Positions 36,653 to 44,984 of a stretch of DNA of 64,000 nucleotides are shown in pieces. This stretch comes from Bradyrhizobium sp. WBAH42 (GTDB lineage Bacteria > Pseudomonadota > Alphaproteobacteria > Rhizobiales > Xanthobacteraceae), in contig NZ_CP036533.1 of the NCBI RefSeq assembly GCF_024585265.1, positions 4,721,001 through 4,785,000 of the forward strand, written 5' to 3'. Within the stretch, counting starts at the first letter, position 1. Every line of letters begins with the position of its first letter. The translations under genes were made by a program, and so were the position numbers. The notes under the pieces were generated by a model, which was given only the letters and a program-made list of their open reading frames with translations, did not search any database and was not told the origin of the DNA.

Positions 36653-37216
36653 ATGCTGGTTTCCATGCACGATGATCCGCCGATCCTGGTCTGTGCGGAT
36701 CTTCAGGTCGAGTACCTGACCCCCGGCCGCCGCCACGTCATCCGTGACGGCGATGCGACGATGGCGCGCTGCCTGGAACTTCTGACGCTGTGGCGCAGCA
36801 ATCTGTGGCCGGTGATGCATCTGAAGCGCATCGCGCAGGCGGCCTGGTTCAATCCGTCATCCAGGCTGACCGATTGGATCGCAGAGGCCAGGCCACGGCC
36901 GGGCGAGATGACGTTCGAGCACCCGCTGCCGTCCGCCTACAGCTCGTCGCGGTTTGTCGGCCACATGTCCGCTATCGGCGCCATGCGCTGCATTCTGGTC
37001 GGCTTTTCCCTGGACGAGACCATCCTGGCCACCGCCGTCGAGGGGTTTCACCGCAGCCATCGCTACCATGTGATCGATGACGCCGTGGCTTGCCGGCAGC
37101 CGGGCACGGACGATGCCGCCGCCTACCGGCATGCGGTAGTGAATGTCATCGCGAATTTTGCTACAATCCAGTCCAGCGCCGAACTGATCAGAACCAGCGG
37201 CGCCGTCGCGGTGTAG
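36653..37216 (+). CDS. Isochorismatase-fold protein with altered catalytic residues
   Basis: 187 residues. The fold is recognisable from VCADLQVEY at the N-terminus (Asp16 of the triad present), PLPSAYSSSRFVGHMSAIG and CILVGFSLDETILATAVEG. By pattern alignment the catalytic Lys position (usually KPRxSAF) is His90 and the nucleophilic Cys position (GVxTxxCVLATA) is Thr123, so it may be a non-hydrolytic pseudoenzyme or use other chemistry. It starts 26 bases after the acyltransferase stop, probably the same operon. Confidence 0.8.
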   Translation: MLVSMHDDPPILVCADLQVEYLTPGRRHVIRDGDATMARCLELLTLWRSNLWPVMHLKRIAQAAWFNPSSRLTDWIAEARPRPGEMTFEHPLPSAYSSSRFVGHMSAIGAMRCILVGFSLDETILATAVEGFHRSHRYHVIDDAVACRQPGTDDAAAYRHAVVNVIANFATIQSSAELIRTSGAVAV

Positions 37217-37246
37217 GCGGCCGCGGCCGGTCGATGGGGTTGAGAA

Positions 37247-37417
37247 TTGTCGCGGGGAGACGAGCTCAAGGAGCTGGTGAGCGATCTGTCGCATGCCGCC
37301 GAGAAGGCGCGCAGGCTGGGGCTGCCCACGACGGTCTACTTGCTCTCGATGGCGCTGATGGAGGTGAGGGAAGCCGCTGCCGCCACCGACGAAGGGGACG
37401 ACGACGGCGCGGCGTGA
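37247..37417 (+). CDS. 56-residue hypothetical protein, TTG start
   Basis: Reads MSRGDELKELVSDLSHAAEK from TTG 37247, with GGGG ten bases upstream (ATGGGGTTGAGAA). An in-frame stop lies at 37241, and no better start exists. The helical N-terminal half followed by RRLGLPTTVYLLSMALMEV and an acidic tail looks like a real small soluble protein rather than noise; I recall similar Bradyrhizobium proteins. Function unknown. Last gene before the aminotransferase and 30 bases past the isochorismatase-fold gene. Confidence 0.68.
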   Translation: MSRGDELKELVSDLSHAAEKARRLGLPTTVYLLSMALMEVREAAAATDEGDDDGAA

Positions 37418-37614
37418 AAGCTGCCCGGCCGGCTTCTGCGATCCGTGGTGCCGTCATGTGCGGCTTTGTGCATCCCTGCTGAGCGCTTGCCGCCGACGAA
37501 TTGGCGTTGCAAGTTTCGCGTCGTGGCAATAGCCACGTACTTAAGACAAGCACTTGCCATCGAGTGATGACGCCGGCCGAGCCGGCGGCGTGACGCTTTC
37601 AAGGATCTTCGCAA

Positions 37615-38997
37615 ATGTCCATGCTGCCCAATTCGCAAGAGGCCCGGGATGTAGCCTATCAGCTCCATCCCTACACCAATGCGCGCACCCATCAGCAGGC
37701 CGGTCCCCTGGTGATCGAGCGCGGCGAGGGGCCCTATGTCTTCGACGCGTCGGGCAAGCGCTATTTCGAAGCGATGGCGGGCCTGTGGAGCGTCGGGCTC
37801 GGCTTCAACGAGAAGCGGCTGGTCGAGGCGGCGTACAAGCAGATGCAGGCGCTGCCGTTCTACCACACCTTCTCCGCCAAATCGCACGGTCCCTCGATCG
37901 ACCTCGCCGAGAAGCTGGTCGCGCTCGCGCCTGTACCGATGAGCAAGGTGTTCTTCACCAATTCGGGCTCGGAAGCGAACGACACGGTGTTGAAGCTGAT
38001 CGCCTATCGCTCCAATGCGCTTGGCCAGCCCCAGCGCAAGAAGGTGATCAGCCGCCTGCGTGCCTATCACGGCGTCACCATCGCATCCGCCAGCCTGACG
38101 GGCCTGCCGAACAACCACCGCTCCTTCGACCTGCCGCTGCCGAACATCCTGCATACGGGCTCGCCGCACTTTTATAAGGACGGTGCCCCCGGCGAGAGCG
38201 AGGAAGCCTTCGCCACGCGCCGGGCCGAGGAGCTCGACGCGCTGATCCAGAAGGAGGGGCCGGATACGATCGCGGCCTTCTTCGGCGAGCCGGTGATGGG
38301 GGCGGGCGGCGTCGTCGTGCCGCCGGCGACCTACTGGGACAAGATCCAGAAGGTGCTGAAGAAGTACGACATTCTCCTGGTCGCCGACGAGGTAATCTGC
38401 GGCTTCGGCCGCACCGGCAAGATGTTCGGCTGCGAGACTTACGGCATCGAGCCGGACGCGATGGTGGTCTCCAAGCAGATCACCTCGAGCTATTTCCCGC
38501 TGTCGGCGATCATCCTGAACGACCGCATGTTCGAGCCGATCGCGGACGAGAGCAACAAGATCGGCGTGCTCGGCCACGGCTTCACCGCCGGCGGCCATCC
38601 GGTCGGCTCGGCGATTGCGCTGGAAAACCTCAAGATCATCGAGGAGCGCGGCCTTGTCGCGCACGCGGCCGAGCTCGGCGCCTATATGCAGGGCCGCTTG
38701 CGTGAGCTTACGAGCCACCCGCTGGTCGGCGAGGTCCGCGGCGTCGGCATGATCGCCGCGCTTGAGCTCGTGCTCGACAAGGGGCGCAAGACCGCCGCCA
38801 GCACGCCGGGCGCCGTCGGCGGCATCGCCAGCCGCATGCTCCAGGAGCGCGGCGTAATCTCGCGCAACATGCTCGATGCCATCGCCATCTGCCCGCCGCT
38901 GATCACGACCAAGGCTCAGATCGATGAGCTGGTCACCGCGATCTCAGGCGTGCTGAACGACATGAAGAGCGAAGTGGCGAAGCTGACGCCGGCGTAG
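37615..38997 (+). CDS. Class III PLP-dependent aminotransferase
   Basis: 460-residue omega-aminotransferase-type enzyme that moves an amino group to an oxo acid such as pyruvate. Features are SGSEANDTVLKL in the cofactor region, LLVADEVICGFGRTGKMF (PLP Asp), the Schiff-base Lys in MVVSKQITSS and GFTAGGHPVGSA. Length fits beta-alanine/putrescine-pyruvate types, but the substrate cannot be told. It stands alone, followed by a palindromic repeat. Confidence 0.92.
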   Translation: MSMLPNSQEARDVAYQLHPYTNARTHQQAGPLVIERGEGPYVFDASGKRYFEAMAGLWSVGLGFNEKRLVEAAYKQMQALPFYHTFSAKSHGPSIDLAEKLVALAPVPMSKVFFTNSGSEANDTVLKLIAYRSNALGQPQRKKVISRLRAYHGVTIASASLTGLPNNHRSFDLPLPNILHTGSPHFYKDGAPGESEEAFATRRAEELDALIQKEGPDTIAAFFGEPVMGAGGVVVPPATYWDKIQKVLKKYDILLVADEVICGFGRTGKMFGCETYGIEPDAMVVSKQITSSYFPLSAIILNDRMFEPIADESNKIGVLGHGFTAGGHPVGSAIALENLKIIEERGLVAHAAELGAYMQGRLRELTSHPLVGEVRGVGMIAALELVLDKGRKTAASTPGAVGGIASRMLQERGVISRNMLDAIAICPPLITTKAQIDELVTAISGVLNDMKSEVAKLTPA

Positions 38998-39009
38998 GGG
39001 CTCTCTCCC

Positions 39010-39094
39010 CGTCATTGCGAGGAGCCCTTGCGACGAAGCAATCCAGACTGCCACTGCGGAAAGATTCTGGATTGCTTCGCTGCGCTCAATGACG
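39010..39094. repeat. Dispersed palindromic element, family A copy 2
   Basis: Starts CGTCATTGCGAGGAGC and ends CTCAATGACG, 85 bases, closely matching 32325-32411 (shared segments TTGCGACGAAGCAATCCAGA and GGAAAGATTCTGGATTGCTT). It fills most of the gap between the convergent ends of the aminotransferase and rnd. Confidence 0.85.
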
Positions 39095-39113
39095 CTGTGG
39101 AAACAGCGGCCGC

Positions 39114-40262
39114 CTACGCCCGCTGCACCCCGATCACGCGGCCCTTCTCGATCGCCAGCGCCAGCTCGCCGCGCTTGAGCTTCAAGGCGGCGTCGCCGAA
39201 CAGCTCGCGGCGCCAGCCGCGCAAGGCGGGGACGTCGGCCTCATCGTCCGCCGCGATCTCTTCGAGATCGTCGACGGTCGCGATCACCTTGCTTGCGACT
39301 GCGTGGCGTTCGGCGGTCATCCGCAAGAGCACCTTCAAAAGCTCGACGATGGCCGCGCCGTTGGAATTGTTGCGCGGTTTCTCCAGCTTGGGCAGCTTCG
39401 TGAAGTCCCGCGCGAGCCCACGCTCGACCGCGGCGATGATGTCCGCGCCCCATTTGGACTTCTCGAACCCCTTCGGCACCGAGCGCAGATGCGCGAGCTT
39501 CTCCAGCGTGGTCGGCGCGTGGGTCGCGATGTCGGTGACGGCTTCGTCGCGCAGCACGCGGCCGCGCGGCACGTCGCGGCTCTGCGCCTCCTGCTCGCGC
39601 CAGGCCGCGACCTCCATCAGCACCGCGAGGTCCTTGGGCTTGCGGACCCGCGTCTTCAGCCGTTCCCAGGCGCGCTCGGGGTGGAAGTCATAGGTGCGGG
39701 GCGAGGTCAGGACCTCCATCTCGATGGAGACCCATTCGCTGCGGCGGCGCTTCTTCAGGTCGGCGTCGAGCGCGGCGAAGACGTCGCGCAAATGGGTGAC
39801 GTCGGACACCGCGTAATGCATCTGCTCCTTGGTCAGCGGCCGGCGTGACCAGTCGGTGAAGCGGTGGGTCTTGTCCGGGCGGTGGCCGGTGACCTTCTCG
39901 ACCAGCGCGTCATAGGCGATGCTGTCGCCGTAGCCGAGCACCATCGCAGCGACCTGGGTGTCGAACACCGGGTGCGGGATGATGCCCGCCTGGTGCCAGA
40001 TGATCTCGATGTCCTGGCGGGCGGCGTGAAACACCTTCAGCACGCCCTCGTTGCCCATCAGCTCGAAGAACGGCTTGAGATCGATCCCCTCGGCCAGGGC
40101 GTCGATAACCACGGCTTCCTCGGCGCTGGCCATCTGCACCACGCACAGCAGCGGGTAATAAGTGGTCTCGCGCAGGAACTCGGTATCGACTGTGATGACG
40201 GGGTGCTTGGCCAGCCGGCTGCAGGCAGCCGCGAGGTCAGCGGTGGTGGTAATCAAATCCAT
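39114..40262 (-). CDS. rnd: Ribonuclease D
   Basis: 3'-5' exoribonuclease trimming tRNA and other RNA precursors. 382 residues from ATG 40262 ([14 protein letters not shown]). The DEDDy exonuclease residues are readable: VDTEFLRE (motif I), [10 protein letters not shown] (motif II) and [12 protein letters not shown] (motif III, Tyr and Asp). The C-terminal part is the HRDC region (ISRDV-like, then LARDFTKLP). The longer frame to 40316 adds nothing family-like. Confidence 0.94.
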   Translation of the reverse strand: MDLITTTADLAAACSRLAKHPVITVDTEFLRETTYYPLLCVVQMASAEEAVVIDALAEGIDLKPFFELMGNEGVLKVFHAARQDIEIIWHQAGIIPHPVFDTQVAAMVLGYGDSIAYDALVEKVTGHRPDKTHRFTDWSRRPLTKEQMHYAVSDVTHLRDVFAALDADLKKRRRSEWVSIEMEVLTSPRTYDFHPERAWERLKTRVRKPKDLAVLMEVAAWREQEAQSRDVPRGRVLRDEAVTDIATHAPTTLEKLAHLRSVPKGFEKSKWGADIIAAVERGLARDFTKLPKLEKPRNNSNGAAIVELLKVLLRMTAERHAVASKVIATVDDLEEIAADDEADVPALRGWRRELFGDAALKLKRGELALAIEKGRVIGVQRA

Positions 40263-40377
40263 GAACGGCCCATGACACTGAATACAGCCGTTCTGCCGAA
40301 AGTGCTGTGATGTCAAGGGGCTCTAAGCGAATTCGAGCCTTGCATCGGGCCGGAATCGACCCTTTCCGACCAAATTC

Positions 40378-40488
40378 CTATTCGTAACGGACCCGCTGCG
40401 AGGGTTTTCGCGCGCAGGGCAGCGCCACCACGATCACGCACATGGCGACCAGCGCCAGTCCCAGGAACTCGAAAACCAACAGATCCAC
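40378..40488 (-). CDS. 36-residue single-span membrane peptide
   Basis: Reads MDLLVFEFLGLALVAMCVIV then a basic tail (ARKPSQRVRYE) from GTG 40488 with GGAG ten bases upstream (GGAGATATTTCGCC). One hydrophobic helix of about 22 residues with positive residues on the C-terminal side suggests an inner-membrane peptide with the tail in the cytoplasm. A different-frame 65-residue reading over the same bases (40313-40510) is judged a shadow. Confidence 0.62.
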   Translation of the reverse strand: MDLLVFEFLGLALVAMCVIVVALPCARKPSQRVRYE

Positions 40489-40618
40489 GGCGAAATATCT
40501 CCAGAAACATGGATAGATTTGTCGGGGCTGCGTTGAGGGTCTGTTAATTGCGATGGTTACCGGCGGCGGGCCGGGAGCGGATGGTGGATGGAGGGTTAAT
40601 GGCGCGCCGCAGCCATGG

Positions 40619-41518
40619 TCACGCCATCAGCTTCGGCAGGCCGGCCGCGAGTATGTCCACGGCCGCGCGCACCTTCGGCGGCAGCCGGGGCGAGCGCGGC
40701 CAGAGCGCGTGGCACTCGTAGAGGAATTGCGGCTGACTGCTGAAGAGACTGACGAGCGCACCAGTGTCGAGGCGCTCGCGGACCAGCCAATAGGGTAGCC
40801 ACGCGAGGCCCATGCCTTGCGCCGCGGCATCGGCAATCGCCTCCAGATCGTCGAACCTCAGCCGGCCCGATGGCATGATCTCGCGCGGAATGCCGCCCTC
40901 CTGCGGAAACAGCCACGGCCGGACACGCCCCGAGCCGCGATAGATGATCGCTTGATGGTTGGCGAGATCGTCGAGCGATTTCGGCTTGCCGCTCGTGCGC
41001 AAATACGACCGCGCACCACACACCACCATGCGCTGGCTTGCGATGCGCCGCGCGATCAGACCGGACTGGTCGTCGAGATCGCCGGTGCGGATTGCCAGAT
41101 CGTAGCCGGCCTCGACGATGTCGGCGATCGGATCGCCGAACGAGAGGTCGAGCTCGAGATGCGAATGTTTCCGCGCCAGCCTCATCAACAAGGGCGCGAT
41201 GCAGTGCCGTCCCAGCAGGGCCGGCATGGTCACACGCAGTCGGCCGCGCGGCTCCGACAACTGGTCGGCAACGACGCTATCTGCGGCTTCGGCCTCGCTC
41301 AGCACCGCGCGGCAGCGTTCGTAATAGGCCTGGCCGGCGTCGGTCAGGCTCTGGCGCCGCGTGGTGCGGTTGAGGAGCCGTGCACCGAGGCGTTCTTCGA
41401 GGAAACGGACGTGCTTGCCCACCATCGGCCCCGACATCTCCAGGGCGTCGGCCGCGGCCGCAAAAGAGCCGAGGTCGACGGCCCTGACGAACACGGCCAT
41501 GCTGGTCAGGCGGTCCAT
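40619..41518 (-). CDS. LysR-family transcriptional regulator (quinone-oxidoreductase module)
   Basis: 299 residues, normal length. Helix-turn-helix: MAVFVRAVDLGSFAAAADAL then SGPMVGKHVRFLEERLGARL and LNRTTRRQSLTDAG, followed by the effector-binding domain (DLAIRTGDLDDQSGLIARRI). It faces the quinone-oxidoreductase-like gene over 103 bases that contain two related direct repeats, so it probably controls that gene and itself. Similar pairs respond to aldehydes or quinones; effector not known. Confidence 0.92.
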   Translation of the reverse strand: MDRLTSMAVFVRAVDLGSFAAAADALEMSGPMVGKHVRFLEERLGARLLNRTTRRQSLTDAGQAYYERCRAVLSEAEAADSVVADQLSEPRGRLRVTMPALLGRHCIAPLLMRLARKHSHLELDLSFGDPIADIVEAGYDLAIRTGDLDDQSGLIARRIASQRMVVCGARSYLRTSGKPKSLDDLANHQAIIYRGSGRVRPWLFPQEGGIPREIMPSGRLRFDDLEAIADAAAQGMGLAWLPYWLVRERLDTGALVSLFSSQPQFLYECHALWPRSPRLPPKVRAAVDILAAGLPKLMA

Positions 41519-41540
41519 GATTGAAAACTCCTGGTTTCGA

Positions 41541-41611
41541 CGGTTCAGTTGTTTGAGCGATTTATTCCTTTCGCGCGGACCGGCATAGCTCCCTTCGGTT
41601 CAACTGTTTTG
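41541..41611. promoter_or_regulatory. Two related direct repeats in the LysR/oxidoreductase gap
   Basis: CGGTTCAGTTGTTTGAG (41541) and CGGTTCAACTGTTTTGG (41596), 55 bases apart (about five helical turns). The spacing and position between divergent genes suit two LysR binding sites; neither contains an obvious T-N11-A motif with long arms. Confidence 0.45.
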
Positions 41612-41621
41612 GAGTGCATCC

Positions 41622-42611
41622 ATGGCCCGCGCCGTTCGCTTTCATCACCATGGTGGTCCCGACGTGTTGCGCATCGAGACCGTCGATGTCCCGCCGCCGG
41701 CATCGGGCGAGGTGCAGATTAGGGTCAGGGCACTCGGCCTCAACCGCGCCGAGGCCCTGTTGCGAAGGGGGACCTATATCGAGCGCGCGACTTTTCCGTC
41801 GGGGCTGGGCCTAGAGGTGGCAGGCATCGTCGAAGCGGTCGGGGATGATGTGACCAGCTTTGTGCCAGGAGATGTCGTGAGCATCGTGCCGCCTCTGTCG
41901 ATGGTGCGATGGCCGGCCTATGCCGAGCTCGCGACGTTTCCGGCCGAACTCGTCGTGAAACATCCGCCGGAGCTCGGCTTCGAAACGGCGGCTGCCGTGT
42001 GGATGCAGTATCTGACGGCCTACGGCGCTTTGGTTGATATCGCCCGACTTGGCCGAGGCGACGTCGTTGCCATCACCGCGGCATCCAGCAGCGTCGGAAT
42101 CGCGGCCATTCAGATTGCGAACCGGGTCGGCGCGACGGCGGTCGCGCTGACACGGACCTCGGCCAAGAGTGGGCCTTTGCTTGATGCCGGCGCTGCCCAT
42201 GTCGTCGCCTCGGACGAAGACGATATTCGGGCGCGGCTGGAGGCGATCGCCGGATCAAACGGGGTCCGCGTCGTCTTCGACGCCGTCGGCGGTCCCGCGT
42301 TCGAGCCGCTGACCGCGGCGATGTCGCCGGGCGGAATCCTGATCGAATACGGCGGATTGAGCTCCGAGCCGACGCCGTTTCCGCTTCTCAACGTGTTGAC
42401 CAAGAGCCTGGTGTTGCGCGGCTACCTCGTACACGAGATCACCCGCGATCCCGTGCGCCTTGCGCAGGCAAAGGCGTTCATTCTCGACGGGCTGTCGGAT
42501 CGCACGTTGCAGCCGGTCATCGCCAGGACGTTCCGGTTCGAGGACATCGTCGAAGCGCATCGCTTCCTGGAGTCGAACGATCAGTTCGGCAAGATCGTGG
42601 TGACGATCTGA
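41622..42611 (+). CDS. Zinc-free MDR-family quinone oxidoreductase
   Basis: 329-residue NADPH-dependent oxidoreductase of the quinone reductase branch. MARAVRFHHHGGPDVLRIE, LGLNRAEALLRRG and the lack of Cys zinc ligands separate it from the dehydrogenase at 6571. The Rossmann motif is TAASSSVGIAAIQIAN near residue 150, with the start of the cofactor loop VFDAVGGPAFEPL. It is controlled, I infer, by the divergent LysR gene. Substrate unknown. Confidence 0.92.
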   Translation: MARAVRFHHHGGPDVLRIETVDVPPPASGEVQIRVRALGLNRAEALLRRGTYIERATFPSGLGLEVAGIVEAVGDDVTSFVPGDVVSIVPPLSMVRWPAYAELATFPAELVVKHPPELGFETAAAVWMQYLTAYGALVDIARLGRGDVVAITAASSSVGIAAIQIANRVGATAVALTRTSAKSGPLLDAGAAHVVASDEDDIRARLEAIAGSNGVRVVFDAVGGPAFEPLTAAMSPGGILIEYGGLSSEPTPFPLLNVLTKSLVLRGYLVHEITRDPVRLAQAKAFILDGLSDRTLQPVIARTFRFEDIVEAHRFLESNDQFGKIVVTI

Positions 42612-42639
42612 TGAAGCGCTTTTCGGGAGCCAAGGCTCC

Positions 42640-42732
42640 GTAGGGTGGGCAAAGCGAAGCGTGCCCACCATCTATCGACAGAGTTGAGCGGTAGATGGTG
42701 GGCACGGCGCTGTGCGCCTCTGCCCACCCTAC
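42640..42732. repeat. GTAG-headed palindromic pair (REP family B)
   Basis: Left unit GTAGGGTGGGCA...TGCCCACC (42640-42669) and, inverted, GGTGGGCA...TGCCCACCCTAC (42697-42732), joined by a 27-base spacer with AGATGGTG/CACCATCT arms. Two inverted units make a BIME-like element. The GTAGGGTGG head and AAGCGAAGCGT interior resemble the repeats around the RAYT gene at 46976. Confidence 0.8.
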
Positions 42733-42768
42733 GAGATTTGCGTCTTTGGCTTGGAGCTGCAAAGCCCC

Positions 42769-44103
42769 TTACGGCAGCTTCAGCGAAGTCTCCGCGTTGT
42801 ACGGCTTCAGCGTCTCGTCGGCGGCCTTCTGGGCGGCGGCGAGGGCTTCCTTCGGCTGCTTCTTGCCGTTGAGGACCAGCATCACCTCGTCCTCGAGGTT
42901 CTTGCGGACCGGCACGGTCTTGTAGGTCGCAAACCACGGCTTGGCGACGTCGAGCTGCTCGACGGCGGTCTTGGCGTCCGGGTTCTTGCCCAGGAATTCG
43001 ACCATCTCCGGCGTCTTGTAGGCGGCCATGTTCGGCGCGAAATAGCCGGTGGCGCGGCTCCACCAGCCGCTCTTTTCCGGCGAGGTCATCCACTTGATCA
43101 GCGTCCAGGCGGCCTTCTGCTTGTCGGCCTCGAGGCCGGCCGGCATGATCAGCGAGGCGCCGCCGATCGGCACCGCGTTGCGGACGTTGCGCGGAATGAA
43201 GGCGACCTTGTAGGCGAACTTGGCGTTGTCGCGCACGTAGGTGAGCGAGCCCGTCGACAGCATCATCATCGCGGCATTGCCTGAGATGAAGGAGGTGCTG
43301 ACGGCAGGGCCGGGCGTGGCGCCGGGCGTATGCACCTTGTGCTTATAGATCAGGTCGTTCCACCAGGAGAGCGCGCCCAGCATCGAGGGCGTGTCGTAAT
43401 AGACCTCGCCGCCGAACTCCTCGTTGTAGTAGCGCCCGCCATTGCTCATGGTGAGCGTTTCCATCATCCAGCCGCAATAGTCGTAGGCGCAGGGGATCGC
43501 GATGCCCCATTGGGTCACCTTGTCGCCCTCGCGCTTGGTCAGCTTCTTGGCCCAGTCGGTGAGCTCGGCCCAGGTCTGCGGCGGCTTGCTCGGATCGAGG
43601 CCGGCTTCCTTGGCCTTGTCGGCGTTGATGTAGAGCAGCGGCGTCGAATTGTGGAACGGCACGCCGTAGACCGAGCGGTTGATCACCGCGTTGCCTTGCA
43701 GCGCCGGGAAGAACTGGCCGAGGAACTGCTCCTTGGTGATGCCGTCCGCCTTGATCAGCGCATCGAGGTTGGTGAGCTCGTTCTCGATCTGCATGTCGAG
43801 CAGGAAGTTCGCCGACATGATCACGGCTGCCGGCGGCTTGCCGGCCTTGATCGCGGCGCGCGTCTTGATCAGCGTGTCGTCGTAGGAGCCGGTGTAGACC
43901 GCGGTCGCCTTGACGTCGGGATGGGTCTCGTTGAACTCCTTGATCAAGGTGCCCATGTCGCGGGCGAGCTTGCCGTCGACGGGGACGGGGAAGAACAGGT
44001 CGACCTCGGTCGGACCTTCGCCGGCGAGAGCCGGAAAGGCGAGGGCGCCTGCCATTGAGCCGGCCATGGCGAGGCCAAGCACGATCCTGCGGGAGAACAG
44101 CAT
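42769..44103 (-). CDS. ABC transporter substrate-binding protein (sugar / glycerol-phosphate type)
   Basis: Periplasmic binding protein of the UgpB-like cluster, 444 residues from ATG 44103 (preceded by GGAG). Signal: LFSRRIVLGLAMAGSMAGAL; a twin-Arg appears, but the hydrophobic core suits Sec as well. It has FNETHPDVKATAVYTGSYDD, the AVIMSANFLLDMQ segment, and many Trp/Tyr in a ligand-cleft pattern. It is the last gene of the unit phosphoesterase-permease-permease-binding protein; the ligand is probably a sugar or glycerophosphodiester (inference). Confidence 0.88.
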   Translation of the reverse strand: MLFSRRIVLGLAMAGSMAGALAFPALAGEGPTEVDLFFPVPVDGKLARDMGTLIKEFNETHPDVKATAVYTGSYDDTLIKTRAAIKAGKPPAAVIMSANFLLDMQIENELTNLDALIKADGITKEQFLGQFFPALQGNAVINRSVYGVPFHNSTPLLYINADKAKEAGLDPSKPPQTWAELTDWAKKLTKREGDKVTQWGIAIPCAYDYCGWMMETLTMSNGGRYYNEEFGGEVYYDTPSMLGALSWWNDLIYKHKVHTPGATPGPAVSTSFISGNAAMMMLSTGSLTYVRDNAKFAYKVAFIPRNVRNAVPIGGASLIMPAGLEADKQKAAWTLIKWMTSPEKSGWWSRATGYFAPNMAAYKTPEMVEFLGKNPDAKTAVEQLDVAKPWFATYKTVPVRKNLEDEVMLVLNGKKQPKEALAAAQKAADETLKPYNAETSLKLP

Positions 44104-44114
44104 CGGAAAATCTC

Positions 44115-44984
44115 CTATTTGATGCCTGAGGTGACGAAAGAGCTAATGAAGCGTTTCTGGAAGATCAGGAAGGCGACGAGCAGCGGCGCGATCACCATCA
44201 GCGTGCCCGCGGCGATGGTGCCCCAGGCCTGCGTGCCTTCGGCGGTCTTGGTGAAGACGGAGAGGCCGACCGTGAGCGGCCGCTTGTCCGGCGAATTGAT
44301 CACCATCAGCGGCCACAGGAAGTCGTTCCAGTGGCTGGTCACGGAGATGATGGCGAAGGCCGAGAAGCTCGGCATCGACAGCGGCACGTAGATGTGGCGG
44401 ATGCGCTGGAACAGGCCGGCGCCGTCGATCAGGGCGGCGTCTTCCAGCTCGGTCGGAATGGCTTCGAACGCCTGGCGCATCAGGAAAGTGCCGAAGGCCG
44501 AGGCGAAGAACGGCATCATCACGCCGGTGAGCGTGTCATAGAGCCCGAGCTGCGCCACCAGCGACAGGTTCGGCACGATCAGCAGCACCGGCACCAGCAT
44601 CAGCTGCATCAGGAACAAATAGAAGATCAGCGTCTTGCCGGCGAATTCCAGGCGCGCGAAGGCAAAGCCGGCCAGCGTGATCGTGACGAACTGCACCAAG
44701 AGGATGCCGGTGCAGATGATCGTGGTGTTGATCGTGTAGCGCGGGAAATCGCCGATCTCCCAGGCATCCCTGATATTGTCGAGCGTCGGCTTCAGGCTCG
44801 GCATCAGTTCGGCCATCGTGTTGATGCCGTCGGAGGCCGGGCGCAGCGTCGCAACGCCCATCCACAGGAACGGGATGAGCCAGACCATCGCGAGCAGCAC
44901 TGTCAGCGCAAAGCCGAGCTTGGGCGTGATCTCGCCGCGGGTGGCGAGCGGGGCGTCCTTCCACAGCGTATCGATCAGCTTCAT
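44115..44984 (-). CDS. Carbohydrate ABC transporter permease (MalG/UgpE type)
   Basis: 289 residues, six helices. The cytoplasmic EAA loop reads LEDAALIDGAGLFQRIRHIYVP. Its ATG overlaps the stop of the upstream permease (ATGA), and the binding-protein gene follows after 11 bases. Partner of the permease at 44981. Confidence 0.93.
   Translation of the reverse strand: MKLIDTLWKDAPLATRGEITPKLGFALTVLLAMVWLIPFLWMGVATLRPASDGINTMAELMPSLKPTLDNIRDAWEIGDFPRYTINTTIICTGILLVQFVTITLAGFAFARLEFAGKTLIFYLFLMQLMLVPVLLIVPNLSLVAQLGLYDTLTGVMMPFFASAFGTFLMRQAFEAIPTELEDAALIDGAGLFQRIRHIYVPLSMPSFSAFAIISVTSHWNDFLWPLMVINSPDKRPLTVGLSVFTKTAEGTQAWGTIAAGTLMVIAPLLVAFLIFQKRFISSFVTSGIK

Noticed and set aside
40313-40510. 65-residue minus-strand reading near rnd
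   Set aside because: Arg/Gly-rich, no family-like features; the 36-residue reading in another frame has a membrane segment and a ribosome site.
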